Shown here: positions 28,102 through 37,705 of the stretch, piece after piece
How positions within the stretch are numbered: position 1 is the first letter of the stretch
How the letters are laid out: every line of letters begins with the position of its first letter
Assembly (NCBI GenBank): GCA_003612285.1
Contig: RAYE01000015.1
Span: 31,135-95,134 of the forward strand
DNA from: a bacterium D16-51
GTDB taxonomy: Bacteria; Bacillota; Clostridia; Lachnospirales; Lachnospiraceae
Reading direction: 5' to 3'
Length of the DNA: 64,000 bases
Made by a program: the position numbers and the translations under genes
The notes under the pieces: model-generated
Database searches by the model: none
What the model was told of the DNA's origin: nothing
The model's input: the letters and a program-made list of their open reading frames with translations, nothing else

Positions 28102-28193
28102 GATGCCTCCTTTGCAGTATTTCACAGTATAAACGCGCATAAACCTGCTAATAACAAAGCTTTTATAAACTTAGCCGAACCCCGCACCCTATT

Positions 28194-28222
28194 ATTATAA
28201 ATTATTACATAAGAAAAGTCCA
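28194..28222 (-). promoter_or_regulatory. Promoter of the ATP synthase operon
   Basis: TGGACT and TATAAT spaced 17 bp on the minus strand, about 95 bp upstream of the first gene. It serves a nine-to-ten gene operon running to atpC. Confidence 0.65.
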
Positions 28223-28277
28223 TAATATGGAATATATTTTTTACAGTTTTTTCCGCCATATCTGCAACATTTTTTAC

Positions 28278-28306
28278 TTTACAATACTATATTTGCAGAT
28301 TATAAT
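28278..28306 (+). promoter_or_regulatory. Promoter of the DUF402 gene
   Basis: TTTACA and TATAAT spaced 17 bp on the plus strand, divergent from the atp promoter and 69 bp before the start codon. Confidence 0.7.
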
Positions 28307-28374
28307 ATTCCTAATACCCTATTATTCATCCACATCAGCAATTGGTGAACAGACTTAATGATTGGAGGCTGCTT

Positions 28375-28869
28375 ATGAAACAAATACGACTATTCCGGAA
28401 ACGCTACCTGCCTGATGAAACCATTGAACTAAAAGATGATACCATTCTTTCTCTTTCAGAACATATGTTAGTCACAAAATGGGACGTACTTAAACCGCGC
28501 AGTGATATCTCTAACGGGCTTTCTGCCTATTTTTTCGATAGAGGCGTCAAAGTCAGCAAAATATATAATGCCAGCCAGGAACTTGTATACTGGTACTGTG
28601 ACATTGTGGAACCGCAGATTGATACAGAGACAGGTATGTATATTTTTACCGATTTACTGATTGATATTCTGATTTACCCTGACGGACATGTAGAAGTACT
28701 GGATTTAGATGAATTTGCAGATATGATGGAGCAAAATATATTATCCTGCGCTCTTGGCATTGAAGCGCTGCGCCGTACTGACCATCTTCTAAACCTGATT
28801 TATTCCGGCAATTTTTCAAAACTGGCAAAATACATTGAAGACGCTGAAAAAGCGGTAACCTGTTCCTGA
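28375..28869 (+). CDS. DUF402-family protein
   Basis: A 164-aa cytoplasmic protein of the DUF402 family, some members of which hydrolyse nucleoside di- and triphosphates. The core shows SAYFFDRG, YWYCDIVEP, TDLLIDILIYPDGHVEVLDLDEF, the conserved acidic set thought to bind metal. ATG 28375 has GGAGG 6 nt upstream; an earlier in-frame ATG 11 codons before lacks one. Convergent with serS, 35 bp apart. Confidence 0.75.
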   Translation: MKQIRLFRKRYLPDETIELKDDTILSLSEHMLVTKWDVLKPRSDISNGLSAYFFDRGVKVSKIYNASQELVYWYCDIVEPQIDTETGMYIFTDLLIDILIYPDGHVEVLDLDEFADMMEQNILSCALGIEALRRTDHLLNLIYSGNFSKLAKYIEDAEKAVTCS

Positions 28870-28903
28870 TTGCAGAAACAAGCTGCCGCTTTTGCCATAT
28901 CAA

Positions 28904-30193
28904 CTATTTTTCCGGCACCAGCTTCTCTTTGCCGCCCATATATGGGCGTAATGCCTCAGGTATAAGGACTGTGCCATCAGCCTGCAGGTTATTTTCAAGA
29001 AATGCGATTAACATACGCGGCGGCGCCACAACAGTATTGTTTAGAGTATGTGCAAAATATTTACTGCCATCCTCTTTCCTGATACGGATTTGCAGGCGGC
29101 GCGCCTGGGCGTCGCTTAAATTGGAACAGCTTCCCACTTCAAAATACTTCTTCTGGCGTGGAGACCATGCCTCTACATCAATCGATTTTACTTTTAAATC
29201 GGCCAGGTCGCCGGAACAGCATTCCAGCGTGCGCACCGGGATATCCAGTGTACGGAACAGATCCACCGTGTTCTGCCACAGCTTTTGGAACCATTCCATG
29301 CTTTCTTCCGGCTTACATACCACAATCATTTCCTGCTTTTCAAATTGATGGATACGGTAAACGCCACGTTCCTCAATCCCATGCGCCCCCTTTTCCTTTC
29401 GGAAACATGGGGAATAAGAAGTCAGCGTCTTTGGAAGCTCTTTTTCCTCTGTAATCGTATCTATAAATTTCCCAATCATAGAATGCTCGCTTGTGCCAAT
29501 CAGATAAAGGTCTTCGCCCTCTATCTTATACATCATCGCATCCATCTCTGCAAAGCTCATAACGCCTGTCACAACATTACTGCGTATCATATAAGGCGGA
29601 ATGCAATAGGTAAATCCCCTGTCAATCATAAAATCCCTTGCATAGGTAATCACAGCAGAATGAAGCCTTGCCATATCCCCCATCAGATAATAAAAGCCAT
29701 TGCCTGCCACTTTCCCTGCCGCATCAATATCAAGCCCCTTAAAACTTTCCATAATCTCTGCATGATATGGGATTTCAAAATCAGGCACCACCGGCTCGCC
29801 AAACTTTTCAATTTCAACATTTTCGCTGTCATCCTTGCCAATCGGAACGCTAGGGTCAATAATATTTGGGATAACCATCATGATTTCCCTGACTTTTTCC
29901 TGCAGGTCCTTTTCCTGAACAGAAAGCTCCTCCAAACGCTTTGCATTCTGTGCCACTTCAGCCTTTTTTGCTTCTGCTTCTTCTTTTTTTCCCTGCCCCA
30001 TCAGAGCGCCGATTTCTTTAGAAACCCTTTTACGGGATGCACGAAGCCCATCTGCTTCCTGCTGCGCTTTGCGCGCCATAGCATCAAGCTCAATAACTTT
30101 ATCCACCAAAGGAAGCTTATCTTCCTGGAACTTATTCCGTATATTCTCTTTTACGATATCCGGGTTTTCCCTAAGAAATTTAATATCTAACAT
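28904..30193 (-). CDS. serS: Seryl-tRNA synthetase
   Basis: Charges tRNA-Ser; class II synthetase of 429 aa. The N-terminal tRNA-binding coiled coil (30-100), motif 2 (FRKEKGAHGIEERGVYRIHQF) and motif 3 (NTVVAPPRMLIAFLENN) are present. The upstream gene ends 12 bp before the start, so no T-box leader is possible here; the gene is probably read with its upstream neighbour. Confidence 0.98.
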   Translation of the reverse strand: MLDIKFLRENPDIVKENIRNKFQEDKLPLVDKVIELDAMARKAQQEADGLRASRKRVSKEIGALMGQGKKEEAEAKKAEVAQNAKRLEELSVQEKDLQEKVREIMMVIPNIIDPSVPIGKDDSENVEIEKFGEPVVPDFEIPYHAEIMESFKGLDIDAAGKVAGNGFYYLMGDMARLHSAVITYARDFMIDRGFTYCIPPYMIRSNVVTGVMSFAEMDAMMYKIEGEDLYLIGTSEHSMIGKFIDTITEEKELPKTLTSYSPCFRKEKGAHGIEERGVYRIHQFEKQEMIVVCKPEESMEWFQKLWQNTVDLFRTLDIPVRTLECCSGDLADLKVKSIDVEAWSPRQKKYFEVGSCSNLSDAQARRLQIRIRKEDGSKYFAHTLNNTVVAPPRMLIAFLENNLQADGTVLIPEALRPYMGGKEKLVPEK

Positions 30194-30205
30194 GTCTTTT
30201 CTCCT

Positions 30206-31015
30206 TTAATCACTAAACAACTGCACCCAATAGTGCTGATACTCATCTGTAGTTTTACAATATCCAACGCCAAGCTTTTTAAACTGGGCTGACAAAATAT
30301 TAGCCCGGTGCCCTTCTGAATTCATCCAGGATTCTACCACACTTTCCGGGTCTGGCTGGCCTGCTGCAATATTTTCCCCGGCTGCCATATAGGAATACTC
30401 ATATTCCTGCAGCACGGTAAATGCAGATGACCCGTCTGGCCTAATATGGGAAAACTGCTTTGTAATTTCTTCCGCCCTTACATTTGCAGCCTCTGTAAGC
30501 GTCTCATCTAACACAAGCGCTTCAAGCCCTGCTTCCTTCCTTTCCTTATTCACCAAGCGAAGAACTTCTTTTGCATACATTTCAGAAGTATCTTCAGGTT
30601 TTTCTGTTGGCTTTGGTTCCGGCTCCGGCTTCTGGTATTTCCCAATTTTCACAATAGCAGAAAACTTACCATATGTTATATGGAAATTCTTCGTTGTCCG
30701 AAATGCACGGATTTTTACATAATATACTTTATTCGGTTTTAACTTTTTCAGTTTACATGTCTGTGTCCTGATACCGTCTACCTGCTTGTATTTTCCATTT
30801 TTAGAAGTCGAGGTCCATACCTGGTATCCTGTTACCGTCCCCTTTTTCTGGATTTTAATCGTGGCTGTCGTTTTTGTACGCTTCGTCACCGTAAATACCG
30901 GCTTTGGAAGCGAAGCTGCCTCTGTCCCTGACGGCGCCAGAAGGCCAATACAGATTGCTGTTAAAAGCAATACCAAAATACTTCGGCGCCCTGCTATTTT
31001 TTCCTTTAATGACAT
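30206..31015 (-). CDS. Secreted CAP (SCP/YkwD)-domain protein with Fn3-like domain
   Basis: A 269-aa exported protein. Signal peptide (ILVLLLTAICIGLLAPSGTEA), a fibronectin-III-like domain (about 40-120), a Pro/Glu linker, then a CAP domain (about 140-269) with the expected His and Glu residues (FSHIRPDG, AGENIA, WMNSEGHRANIL) and a C-terminal HYWVQLF. Bacterial CAP proteins are of mostly unknown biochemical role. ATG 31015 follows GAGAGGGAACT; the frame is open 11 codons further upstream without a site. Confidence 0.85.
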   Translation of the reverse strand: MSLKEKIAGRRSILVLLLTAICIGLLAPSGTEAASLPKPVFTVTKRTKTTATIKIQKKGTVTGYQVWTSTSKNGKYKQVDGIRTQTCKLKKLKPNKVYYVKIRAFRTTKNFHITYGKFSAIVKIGKYQKPEPEPKPTEKPEDTSEMYAKEVLRLVNKERKEAGLEALVLDETLTEAANVRAEEITKQFSHIRPDGSSAFTVLQEYEYSYMAAGENIAAGQPDPESVVESWMNSEGHRANILSAQFKKLGVGYCKTTDEYQHYWVQLFSD

Positions 31016-31101
31016 AGTTCCCTCTCTGTCAGGGGATGGCAAAAACAATTTCTGTCATCCCCCATTCCTTTCTGTTTAATTTCTAAGACGTGTAAAAAGC
31101 C

Positions 31102-33633
31102 TTATTCCTTTAAAAAACACCTTTCATACACATCGCTTCGCACCACCCCATAATAAATATCTCCCTCAAATATATTACACCCAATGGAGCGTGCAATCTC
31201 TTCCTGCAGTTTCGTCTGGATTCCGCCGCAGGCAACCTCCAGCCCAAGCTCATGTACCATTTCCACAATTTTAGAAAATATAATCCGCTCTGTTTCCCGT
31301 CTGGCATTCTGCCGGAAATACTCCCCATGGAACTTTATCCCGGCAACCGGCAGACGGCGCAGGGAATGCACAGCAGTATGGTCTGATGAAAAACGGCTGA
31401 TTATAATCCGATATCCCTTCTGGCTCAAAGCCCTCAATGCCATTTCAAAATTAGTTGTTAAATCAGAAAAATAATGTTCCTGTATTTCAAAAATAATATC
31501 CTTTGGTTCCAACTTATTTGATTTAACAATCTCATCAATTTTATTTACTGCATTCTGCATACAAAGCTGCCCTGTCGTAACGTCAAGCGACACCGGAAGG
31601 ATTTTTTTACCGCCAGCCTTCCACGCCCCAAGGTTGCTGCAGACATTAGACAATACATAAAACACAAGCTGCTGGACTGCACGGCTTCTTTCCACATAAC
31701 GGCTTAGTTCTTCCAAAGGGAGATAGTCCCCGCCTGGCAGCGGAACCCTTGGGACTGCCTTACAGCCAATTACATTTTCTTTATCCCCACGGATACGTGG
31801 AAGATAACAGATTTCAATGGAATGATCTTCAATTGACCGTTCAATCCCCTCTATAATTTCCTGCTCTTGAGAACGGCTGTTCTTTAAAGCATCTGTATAG
31901 ATTGCATAATGATTCCCCCGTGTCCCTTTAATACTTCTTCTGGCAAGGTCCGCCTTCCCCAGCATATCCATTACATCAGTATCCTCTGGCTGAATCAGGT
32001 AAATACCACTGGTTGTCCCACTGGTTGTATAATTCCTTTTTTCTTCAATTGATGTCTGTGTCTGAAGCATATTAGATATTTTTTTAAGCAGCTCCCCATG
32101 GCTTTGATATACGAAAAATACAATAAAATAATCGCCGCTGACCCGGGAACATATATTTTCGTATGCCATATGTGCCTGCAATACTTTTGCCAAATCTTTC
32201 AGCACCTCATCACCAATTGAAATACCATAATGGTATGTAAGCTTTTGGAAACCATTTACATCACAGCAGAGAAGCCCATAGCGTTCATCTGCCTTCCTGT
32301 TTTTCAGCTGCTCCTGCACTTCATCTACAAAAGCCTCATAAGACATCATTAATGTAACATCATCCTGGAACCGCGCCTTTGCCGTTTTCGCAATATTAAG
32401 GATTCTGCCCGCAACATCATCTTCTGGCAATGCCGCCATTATTTTTTTCTGTTCCGGCATATAAGAATTATCTTCCAGCAGGTTTGTCTCCCCATAGATA
32501 ATATCCGGCGTATTCCCTCCATGAGAATCTACTGATATCATGCTAATGGAACATGGATGGTAATTTCCCATCCCATCCCGCATACGGTAAACACCTTTTA
32601 CATGGCCAAGCTCCTTAATACGCCCTACAATATCCCTTGAGAAATTCTCTGCATCTTCTGGATGAATAAAGGTCTTTAAATAATCCGTACTAAAAGTAAC
32701 ATCCATCTCCTCTTCCGGGGAATATGACCCCTTCAGGTAGCCGCTGCGGTACAGCTTCTGTTCCGGTATCTGGTATGTCCATTCTGTTTCTTTCATAAAT
32801 TCCAGAAGATGTTTGGAACGGCGCACGCTGTCTTCCATCTTCTGTTCCAGTTTTTTCCTTGATGTAATGTCCATTATAATACACAGAAATACTGGCTCTC
32901 CATTATGGTCGTCCACCCGGCAGCCGTTTATATATGACCACCGTATATCACCATTTTTAGCAACAATCCGATACTCAAAACTTAATGCCCCCCTGTTTTC
33001 CACTGCAGAGCGTACCATACGGGCCACCATCGGTGCATCCTCTTCATAGAGCACCACATTGCAGCGGTTTCCAAACAGTGAAAAATACTCTACCCTGCTA
33101 TAACCAGACAATCGGTAAAACCCATCATTTGCATATAAAATCGTATAGTCTGTAGCACAAATCTTTACAACGCCTCCTGGGACACTATTTGTAACTAATT
33201 CCGCCTCCCTTTTTGCATTATAAATCTCATCCAGGGCATGTTTCTGCTTTGTAATATCAAGTGCAGAACAATAATACATCGTCCCCTCTTCCGTTGTTAC
33301 TGTCTGGGCCGTCATGGATATCCACCGTGCCTGCCCGTCTTTTCTCTGTACACGGACTTCCAGATGCAAAAGCCCTCCTGCAGCCGTCTGCCGCGCAATC
33401 AGGTTACGGATTTTCTGCTTTTCTTCTGGAACTATTACATCCATTAACCGTTTCCCATATTTTTCCTCAAACTCCTGCTGCGTATACTGCAAAAGTGAAT
33501 AAAATTTTTTATTGGCATAACATACGTCAATATCCGGCCCCTTCTTTGCCGTAAACATAGCGCACTCCGACAAATCCATCAACCGCTCCAGTTCCTTTTT
33601 TGCAAGCCCTTTTGTACTGCCTTTCCTTTCCAT
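31102..33633 (-). CDS. PAS-PAS-GGDEF-EAL signalling protein with degenerate motifs
   Basis: An 843-aa soluble multidomain protein: two or three PAS domains (about 15-410, with CSALDITKQK and IIMDITSRKK ends), a GGDEF domain (about 430-575) and an EAL domain (about 590-840). The GGDEF signature is SGDYF and the EAL signature at the domain start is KAV, and most metal-binding residues of active EAL enzymes are not recognisable. It is therefore likely a nucleotide-binding or protein-interaction regulator, not an active cyclic-di-GMP enzyme. No membrane segment. GGGGGTG precedes ATG 33633. A long structured leader precedes it (see 33733-33811). Confidence 0.85.
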   Translation of the reverse strand: MERKGSTKGLAKKELERLMDLSECAMFTAKKGPDIDVCYANKKFYSLLQYTQQEFEEKYGKRLMDVIVPEEKQKIRNLIARQTAAGGLLHLEVRVQRKDGQARWISMTAQTVTTEEGTMYYCSALDITKQKHALDEIYNAKREAELVTNSVPGGVVKICATDYTILYANDGFYRLSGYSRVEYFSLFGNRCNVVLYEEDAPMVARMVRSAVENRGALSFEYRIVAKNGDIRWSYINGCRVDDHNGEPVFLCIIMDITSRKKLEQKMEDSVRRSKHLLEFMKETEWTYQIPEQKLYRSGYLKGSYSPEEEMDVTFSTDYLKTFIHPEDAENFSRDIVGRIKELGHVKGVYRMRDGMGNYHPCSISMISVDSHGGNTPDIIYGETNLLEDNSYMPEQKKIMAALPEDDVAGRILNIAKTAKARFQDDVTLMMSYEAFVDEVQEQLKNRKADERYGLLCCDVNGFQKLTYHYGISIGDEVLKDLAKVLQAHMAYENICSRVSGDYFIVFFVYQSHGELLKKISNMLQTQTSIEEKRNYTTSGTTSGIYLIQPEDTDVMDMLGKADLARRSIKGTRGNHYAIYTDALKNSRSQEQEIIEGIERSIEDHSIEICYLPRIRGDKENVIGCKAVPRVPLPGGDYLPLEELSRYVERSRAVQQLVFYVLSNVCSNLGAWKAGGKKILPVSLDVTTGQLCMQNAVNKIDEIVKSNKLEPKDIIFEIQEHYFSDLTTNFEMALRALSQKGYRIIISRFSSDHTAVHSLRRLPVAGIKFHGEYFRQNARRETERIIFSKIVEMVHELGLEVACGGIQTKLQEEIARSIGCNIFEGDIYYGVVRSDVYERCFLKE

Positions 33634-33732
33634 AGTTACACCCCCTTTTCCGATTCTTTTTCTATATTAAATCCCTATGGAAATATAATCCTGCCTGCCA
33701 AAACATTGCCAGTTTTATCCATTATTTATATA

Positions 33733-33811
33733 AAAGCGCACCGCCAGCGCTGGTGTGCGCTTGCAGCCACTACATTAAAGCACAATTTCCTATAACATAA
33801 ACTAGCTGCAA
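33733..33811 (-). promoter_or_regulatory. Structured leader with terminator-like hairpin
   Basis: A 14-bp-armed hairpin (AAGCGCAC…GTGCGCTT, 33734-33762) followed on the minus strand by CTTTTAT abuts a second pairing (TTGCAGC at 33805-33811 with GCTGCAA at 33761-33767, minus-strand sense). The two share bases 33761-33762, so they may be mutually exclusive. It lies between the promoter and the PAS/GGDEF/EAL gene. Confidence 0.4.
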
Positions 33812-33827
33812 AAACTTCCCTTACAAT

Positions 33828-33856
33828 ATAATAGCACATAAATCCCTGCGAAACAA
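33828..33856 (-). promoter_or_regulatory. Predicted promoter for the PAS/GGDEF/EAL gene
   Basis: TTGTTT and TATTAT with 17-bp spacing on the minus strand, giving a leader of about 190 nt. Confidence 0.5.
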
Positions 33857-33867
33857 TCTTTGGATAA

Positions 33868-33933
33868 CAAAAAAGAGAATGCATCTATATATAGTTACTA
33901 TTTACGGTGAACAGTAACTATATAGATGCATTC
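33868..33933 (-). terminator. galE operon terminator (57-bp hairpin)
   Basis: Bases 33877-33933 form a near-perfect hairpin (GAATGCATCTATATA … TATATAGATGCATTC) and are followed on the minus strand by CTCTTTTTTG. The loop side contains TTACTATTTACGG, a variant of the dispersed TTACTATTCACGG motif. Confidence 0.85.
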
Positions 33934-33968
33934 CCTTTTCTAAAAAAATATTAAAATGTTATGGCAGA

Positions 33969-34958
33969 TTACTCTGCAAAACCATTTGGATGGTTTTTAT
34001 GCCAGTTCCACGCAGTCTCAATAATCTCCTCCAAATCGGCATGCTCCGGATTCCATCCGAGCACCTCTTTTGCTTTTGCACTGGAAGCAATCAGTTTGGC
34101 AGGGTCGCCGCCACGGCGCGGAGCAACTACTGCAGGGATTGGATGCCCTGTCACTTTGCGGGCAGTTTCAATAACCTCTTTCACAGTAAAACCAACGCCA
34201 TTCCCAAGGTTAAATACATTGCTTTCTTTTCCTTCCATCAGGTATTTCATCGCAAGAATATGAGCCTGTGCAAGGTCTGTTACATGGATATAATCACGTA
34301 CGCAGGTACCGTCCTTTGTATCATAATCATCACCAAAAATATTAATCGCTTCACGCTGTCCATTCGGCACCTGGAGAATCAGCGGAATTAAATGGCTTTC
34401 CGGACTGTGTGCCTCGCCAATATGCCCATCAACATGCGCCCCGCATGCATTGAAATAACGAAGCGCTACATAACGCAAACCATGTGCAACTCCTGTCCAT
34501 TTCATCATTTTTTCCATGGAAAGCTTTGTCTCGCCATATGGGTTTGTCGGCTCTGTACGGTCAGACTCTAAAATCGGAATGCTTTCCGGTTCACCATATG
34601 TTGCAGCCGTAGATGAAAATACAATCTTATCAACACCATGCGCAACCATGCTCTGTAATAAAACCTTTGTCCCATTTAAGTTATTATCATAATATTTTAA
34701 TGGGTCAGTCATGCTTTCCCCGACCAGGGAGTTTGCTGCAAAATGAATCACTCCATCAATCTTTTCCTTTTCAAAGACACTGTCTACAAATGCACGGTCA
34801 CGGATATCCCCCTGATAAAAAACTGCCTTTGGATGAACCGCTTCAATATGCCCCGTCTCAAGATTGTCAACAATTACAACTTCTTCTCCTGCATCCACCA
34901 ATTCACTTACCGTATGGGAGCCAATATAACCTGCCCCTCCAAGAACTAACACCTTCAT
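33969..34958 (-). CDS. galE: UDP-glucose 4-epimerase
   Basis: Interconverts UDP-galactose and UDP-glucose, closing the Leloir pathway. 329 aa with the Rossmann motif GGAGYIGSH, the catalytic Ser/Thr region FSSTAATYG and the YxxxK pair (NPYGETK). ATG 34958 follows GGAGGTAGG. Last gene of the galactan operon, after galK. Confidence 0.96.
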   Translation of the reverse strand: MKVLVLGGAGYIGSHTVSELVDAGEEVVIVDNLETGHIEAVHPKAVFYQGDIRDRAFVDSVFEKEKIDGVIHFAANSLVGESMTDPLKYYDNNLNGTKVLLQSMVAHGVDKIVFSSTAATYGEPESIPILESDRTEPTNPYGETKLSMEKMMKWTGVAHGLRYVALRYFNACGAHVDGHIGEAHSPESHLIPLILQVPNGQREAINIFGDDYDTKDGTCVRDYIHVTDLAQAHILAMKYLMEGKESNVFNLGNGVGFTVKEVIETARKVTGHPIPAVVAPRRGGDPAKLIASSAKAKEVLGWNPEHADLEEIIETAWNWHKNHPNGFAE

Positions 34959-34986
34959 TTTCCTACCTCCGTTTTCGATATTCATA

Positions 34987-36150
34987 TTATAATGTTACTG
35001 GGCCATCCCCGATATCTACTACATAAAAATCAGCCGCATAGCCAATTTTCTCTTTATATTCTTTCCTTACTTCCTGAATAAAATTATCAACCTTGTCTTC
35101 CTCTACAATGCTTACAGTACATCCACCAAAGCCGGCTCCTGTCATGCGGGAGCCAATAACGCCTTCCTGCTTCCATGCTGCTTCAACCATTGTATCCAGC
35201 TCTGCCCCTGTCACTTCATAATCTTTACTAAGTGATACATGCGACGCATTCATCAGCTTTCCAAACAGTGCAATATCGTTATTATTCAGTGCTTCGACAG
35301 CCTTTACTGTCCTCTGGTTTTCGTAAACAGCATGTTTTGCACGGCGCACCCTTACTTCATCCTGAATTGCTGATTTATACTCCTCAAACTGCTCCTCTGA
35401 CAGCTCGCCAAGGCTCTTGATATCAACCACTTTCTGAAGTTCTGCAAGGGCTGTCTCGCACTCGCTGCGGCGTTCATTATATTTAGAATCACCAAGGCCG
35501 CGTTTTTTATTAGTACAGCCAATCACAATTTTTGCACCCTCTAATTTTACCGGGGCATACTGGTAAGACAAATCTGCTGTATCAAGGAAAATCGCATGGT
35601 CTTCTTTCCCCATTGCAATCGCGAACTGATCCATAATGCCGCAGTTTACGCCATTGAATTTATTTTCTGAATACTGTCCAATCAGAGCCAAATCCTGGTT
35701 ACTGATATCAAAACCGTAGAAATCACGCAGGATATGCCCCGTCAGAACTTCAACGGAAGCAGACGAAGACAGCCCGGAACCATTTGGAATATTCCCAAAT
35801 AAAAGCAAGTCCATCCCGCAATCCACAGCATAACCCTTTTCCTGAAACGCCCATATTACACCTTTTGGGTAATTTGTCCAATCTGCTTCTTTTTCCGGCT
35901 TTAATCCTTCTATGGAAGATTCCAGCACCCCAAGCTCTTCAAAATTCATGGAATAAAAACGCAGCAACTTATCTTCTCTTTTCCTTGCTGCCCCATATGT
36001 CCCAATTGTCAAAGCACATGGAAATACATGGCCGCCATTGTAATCGGTATGCTCACCAATTAAGTTAACACGTCCCGGGGCAAAATATACTTTTGCGCCG
36101 TCTGTTCCCCCAAAAACCTCTGAAAATTTCTCCAATACTTCTTTTTTCAT
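34987..36150 (-). CDS. galK: Galactokinase (copy 1)
   Basis: Phosphorylates galactose at C1; GHMP kinase of 387 aa. Seen: PGRVNLIGEHTDYNGG, the ATP loop GSGLSSSASVE, and SRMTGAGFGGCTV. ATG 36150 (GGAGATTACG upstream) is chosen over a frame 38 codons longer that reads through the end of galT. A second galactokinase is at 54515-55684. Confidence 0.96.
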   Translation of the reverse strand: MKKEVLEKFSEVFGGTDGAKVYFAPGRVNLIGEHTDYNGGHVFPCALTIGTYGAARKREDKLLRFYSMNFEELGVLESSIEGLKPEKEADWTNYPKGVIWAFQEKGYAVDCGMDLLLFGNIPNGSGLSSSASVEVLTGHILRDFYGFDISNQDLALIGQYSENKFNGVNCGIMDQFAIAMGKEDHAIFLDTADLSYQYAPVKLEGAKIVIGCTNKKRGLGDSKYNERRSECETALAELQKVVDIKSLGELSEEQFEEYKSAIQDEVRVRRAKHAVYENQRTVKAVEALNNNDIALFGKLMNASHVSLSKDYEVTGAELDTMVEAAWKQEGVIGSRMTGAGFGGCTVSIVEEDKVDNFIQEVRKEYKEKIGYAADFYVVDIGDGPVTL

Positions 36151-36178
36151 CGTAATCTCCATTTCTATGTTAATCTGC

Positions 36179-37675
36179 CTACAGCGTCCCAATAAAACGT
36201 CCAAATGCTTCCCTTCCCTCTGGAGTACACTTATAGACACCTGCATTTTCCAGCACATGAACAAACACTTCGCCTACTTCTGCTTTTAATATGTCCATAA
36301 TATTCTCCGATGTAACAGAATCATATTTTGGAAGGAACCCTTCTACCCAGTCTGCATGCTTTTCCAACACCTCATCTGCACGGATATCCTTCTTTTCAAG
36401 TATCGCCTCTGCAAGATCCGAAAGCTCCTGCTTTAACCTGGCGGGAAGCACGGCAAGCCCCATTACCTCAATCAGTCCGATATTTTCCTTCTTAATATGA
36501 TGGTATTCACTATGCGGATGGTAAACCCCCAGCGGACATTCCTCTGTTGTTATATTATTCCGCAAAGTCAAATCCAATTCAAATAAATCACCTTTCATAC
36601 GGGCAATTGGCGTCACTGTATTATGCGGCTCCCCATCCGTTTCCGCATAGACAAATGCTTCTTCATCCGTATAGCCACGCCAGCAGTCAGTGATATAAGT
36701 CGCCAAATCAATCAGGCGCTCTGCGTCTTTTGACTGGATTCTTATAACAGACAAAGGCCATTTTACAATTCCGGCCGTTACATCTTCATACCCTGGAACT
36801 GTAAAATTCTTCTCAAAATCAGCCTTTGCCATTGCAAATTCATAATGTCCGCCCTGATAATGGTCATGGCTCAAAATAGAGCCGCCTACTATAGGAAGGT
36901 CTGCATTAGAACCCATAAAATAATGCGGGAATTGTTTTACAAAATCAAACAGCTTTACGAAAGTCGCACGCTCTATTTTCATAGGCACATGCTGCCCGTT
37001 AAATAAAATACAGTGCTCATTATAATAACCATATGGAGAATACTGCAATCCCCAATCTGAATCATTAATCGTCAAAGGAATAATGCGGTGCGTTTCACGT
37101 GCCGGATGGCTGACATGCCCTGCATATCCTACATTTTCTATACAAAGCAGGCACTTTGGATATCCACTCTGCTTCGCATTTTTTGCGGCAGCAATTGCCT
37201 TTGGATCTTTTTCCGGTTTGGAAAGGTTAATGGATAAGTCAATCACCCCATAAGGGCTGTCCGCCGTCCAGCGCATATCTTTGCAGAGGCGGTATCTGCG
37301 GATATAATCTGTATCCTGGCTAAATTTATAAAAATAATCTGTTGCCGCTTCCGGCGACTCCTTATACTTCTCCCAAAATTTCTGAATCACCTGTGCCGGC
37401 CTTGGCGTCAGCGTGTTCATAATCTTTGTATCAAACAAATCACGGTATACAATGCTGTCTTCCACCAGCCCTTTCTCTACCGCAATATCTAAAAGACCTG
37501 CCAGTGTCTCTTCCAAATTAATGCCTGACGGCACATTATCGGGCGCCTCATACTCTCTTTCCCCAAACAAATCCAATAAAAGATTTGTTGCATAAATCGT
37601 TTCATCTTTTGTAATCAGTTCTGCCTCCAAACCATACTGAACTAATTTTGCAATGTATTCATCTAATTTCCCCAT
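36179..37675 (-). CDS. galT: UDP-glucose-hexose-1-phosphate uridylyltransferase (Firmicutes type)
   Basis: Transfers UMP from UDP-glucose to galactose-1-phosphate. The 498-aa sequence belongs to the long GalT form found in Firmicutes, distinct from the E. coli form. Recognisable are CLLCIENVGYAGH, SHDHYQGGHYEFAMAKA and NNITTEECPLGVYHPHSEYHHIKK. AAGGAGG lies 7 nt before ATG 37675. galT-galK-galE follow GH53 in one operon. Confidence 0.96.
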   Translation of the reverse strand: MGKLDEYIAKLVQYGLEAELITKDETIYATNLLLDLFGEREYEAPDNVPSGINLEETLAGLLDIAVEKGLVEDSIVYRDLFDTKIMNTLTPRPAQVIQKFWEKYKESPEAATDYFYKFSQDTDYIRRYRLCKDMRWTADSPYGVIDLSINLSKPEKDPKAIAAAKNAKQSGYPKCLLCIENVGYAGHVSHPARETHRIIPLTINDSDWGLQYSPYGYYNEHCILFNGQHVPMKIERATFVKLFDFVKQFPHYFMGSNADLPIVGGSILSHDHYQGGHYEFAMAKADFEKNFTVPGYEDVTAGIVKWPLSVIRIQSKDAERLIDLATYITDCWRGYTDEEAFVYAETDGEPHNTVTPIARMKGDLFELDLTLRNNITTEECPLGVYHPHSEYHHIKKENIGLIEVMGLAVLPARLKQELSDLAEAILEKKDIRADEVLEKHADWVEGFLPKYDSVTSENIMDILKAEVGEVFVHVLENAGVYKCTPEGREAFGRFIGTL

Positions 37676-37705
37676 CACATATCCTCCTTCACACCATAAC
37701 CCTGC

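Noticed and set aside
29285..30190. 301-codon plus-strand frame inside serS
   Set aside because: Exactly antisense to serS; Phe/His-rich nonsense composition.
30194..30206. T-box leader for serS
   Set aside because: Only 12 bp separate serS from the upstream CAP gene; there is no room for a T-box.
33733..33811. Cyclic-di-GMP riboswitch before the GGDEF/EAL gene
   Set aside because: None of the conserved class I or II sequence blocks could be found in the leader.
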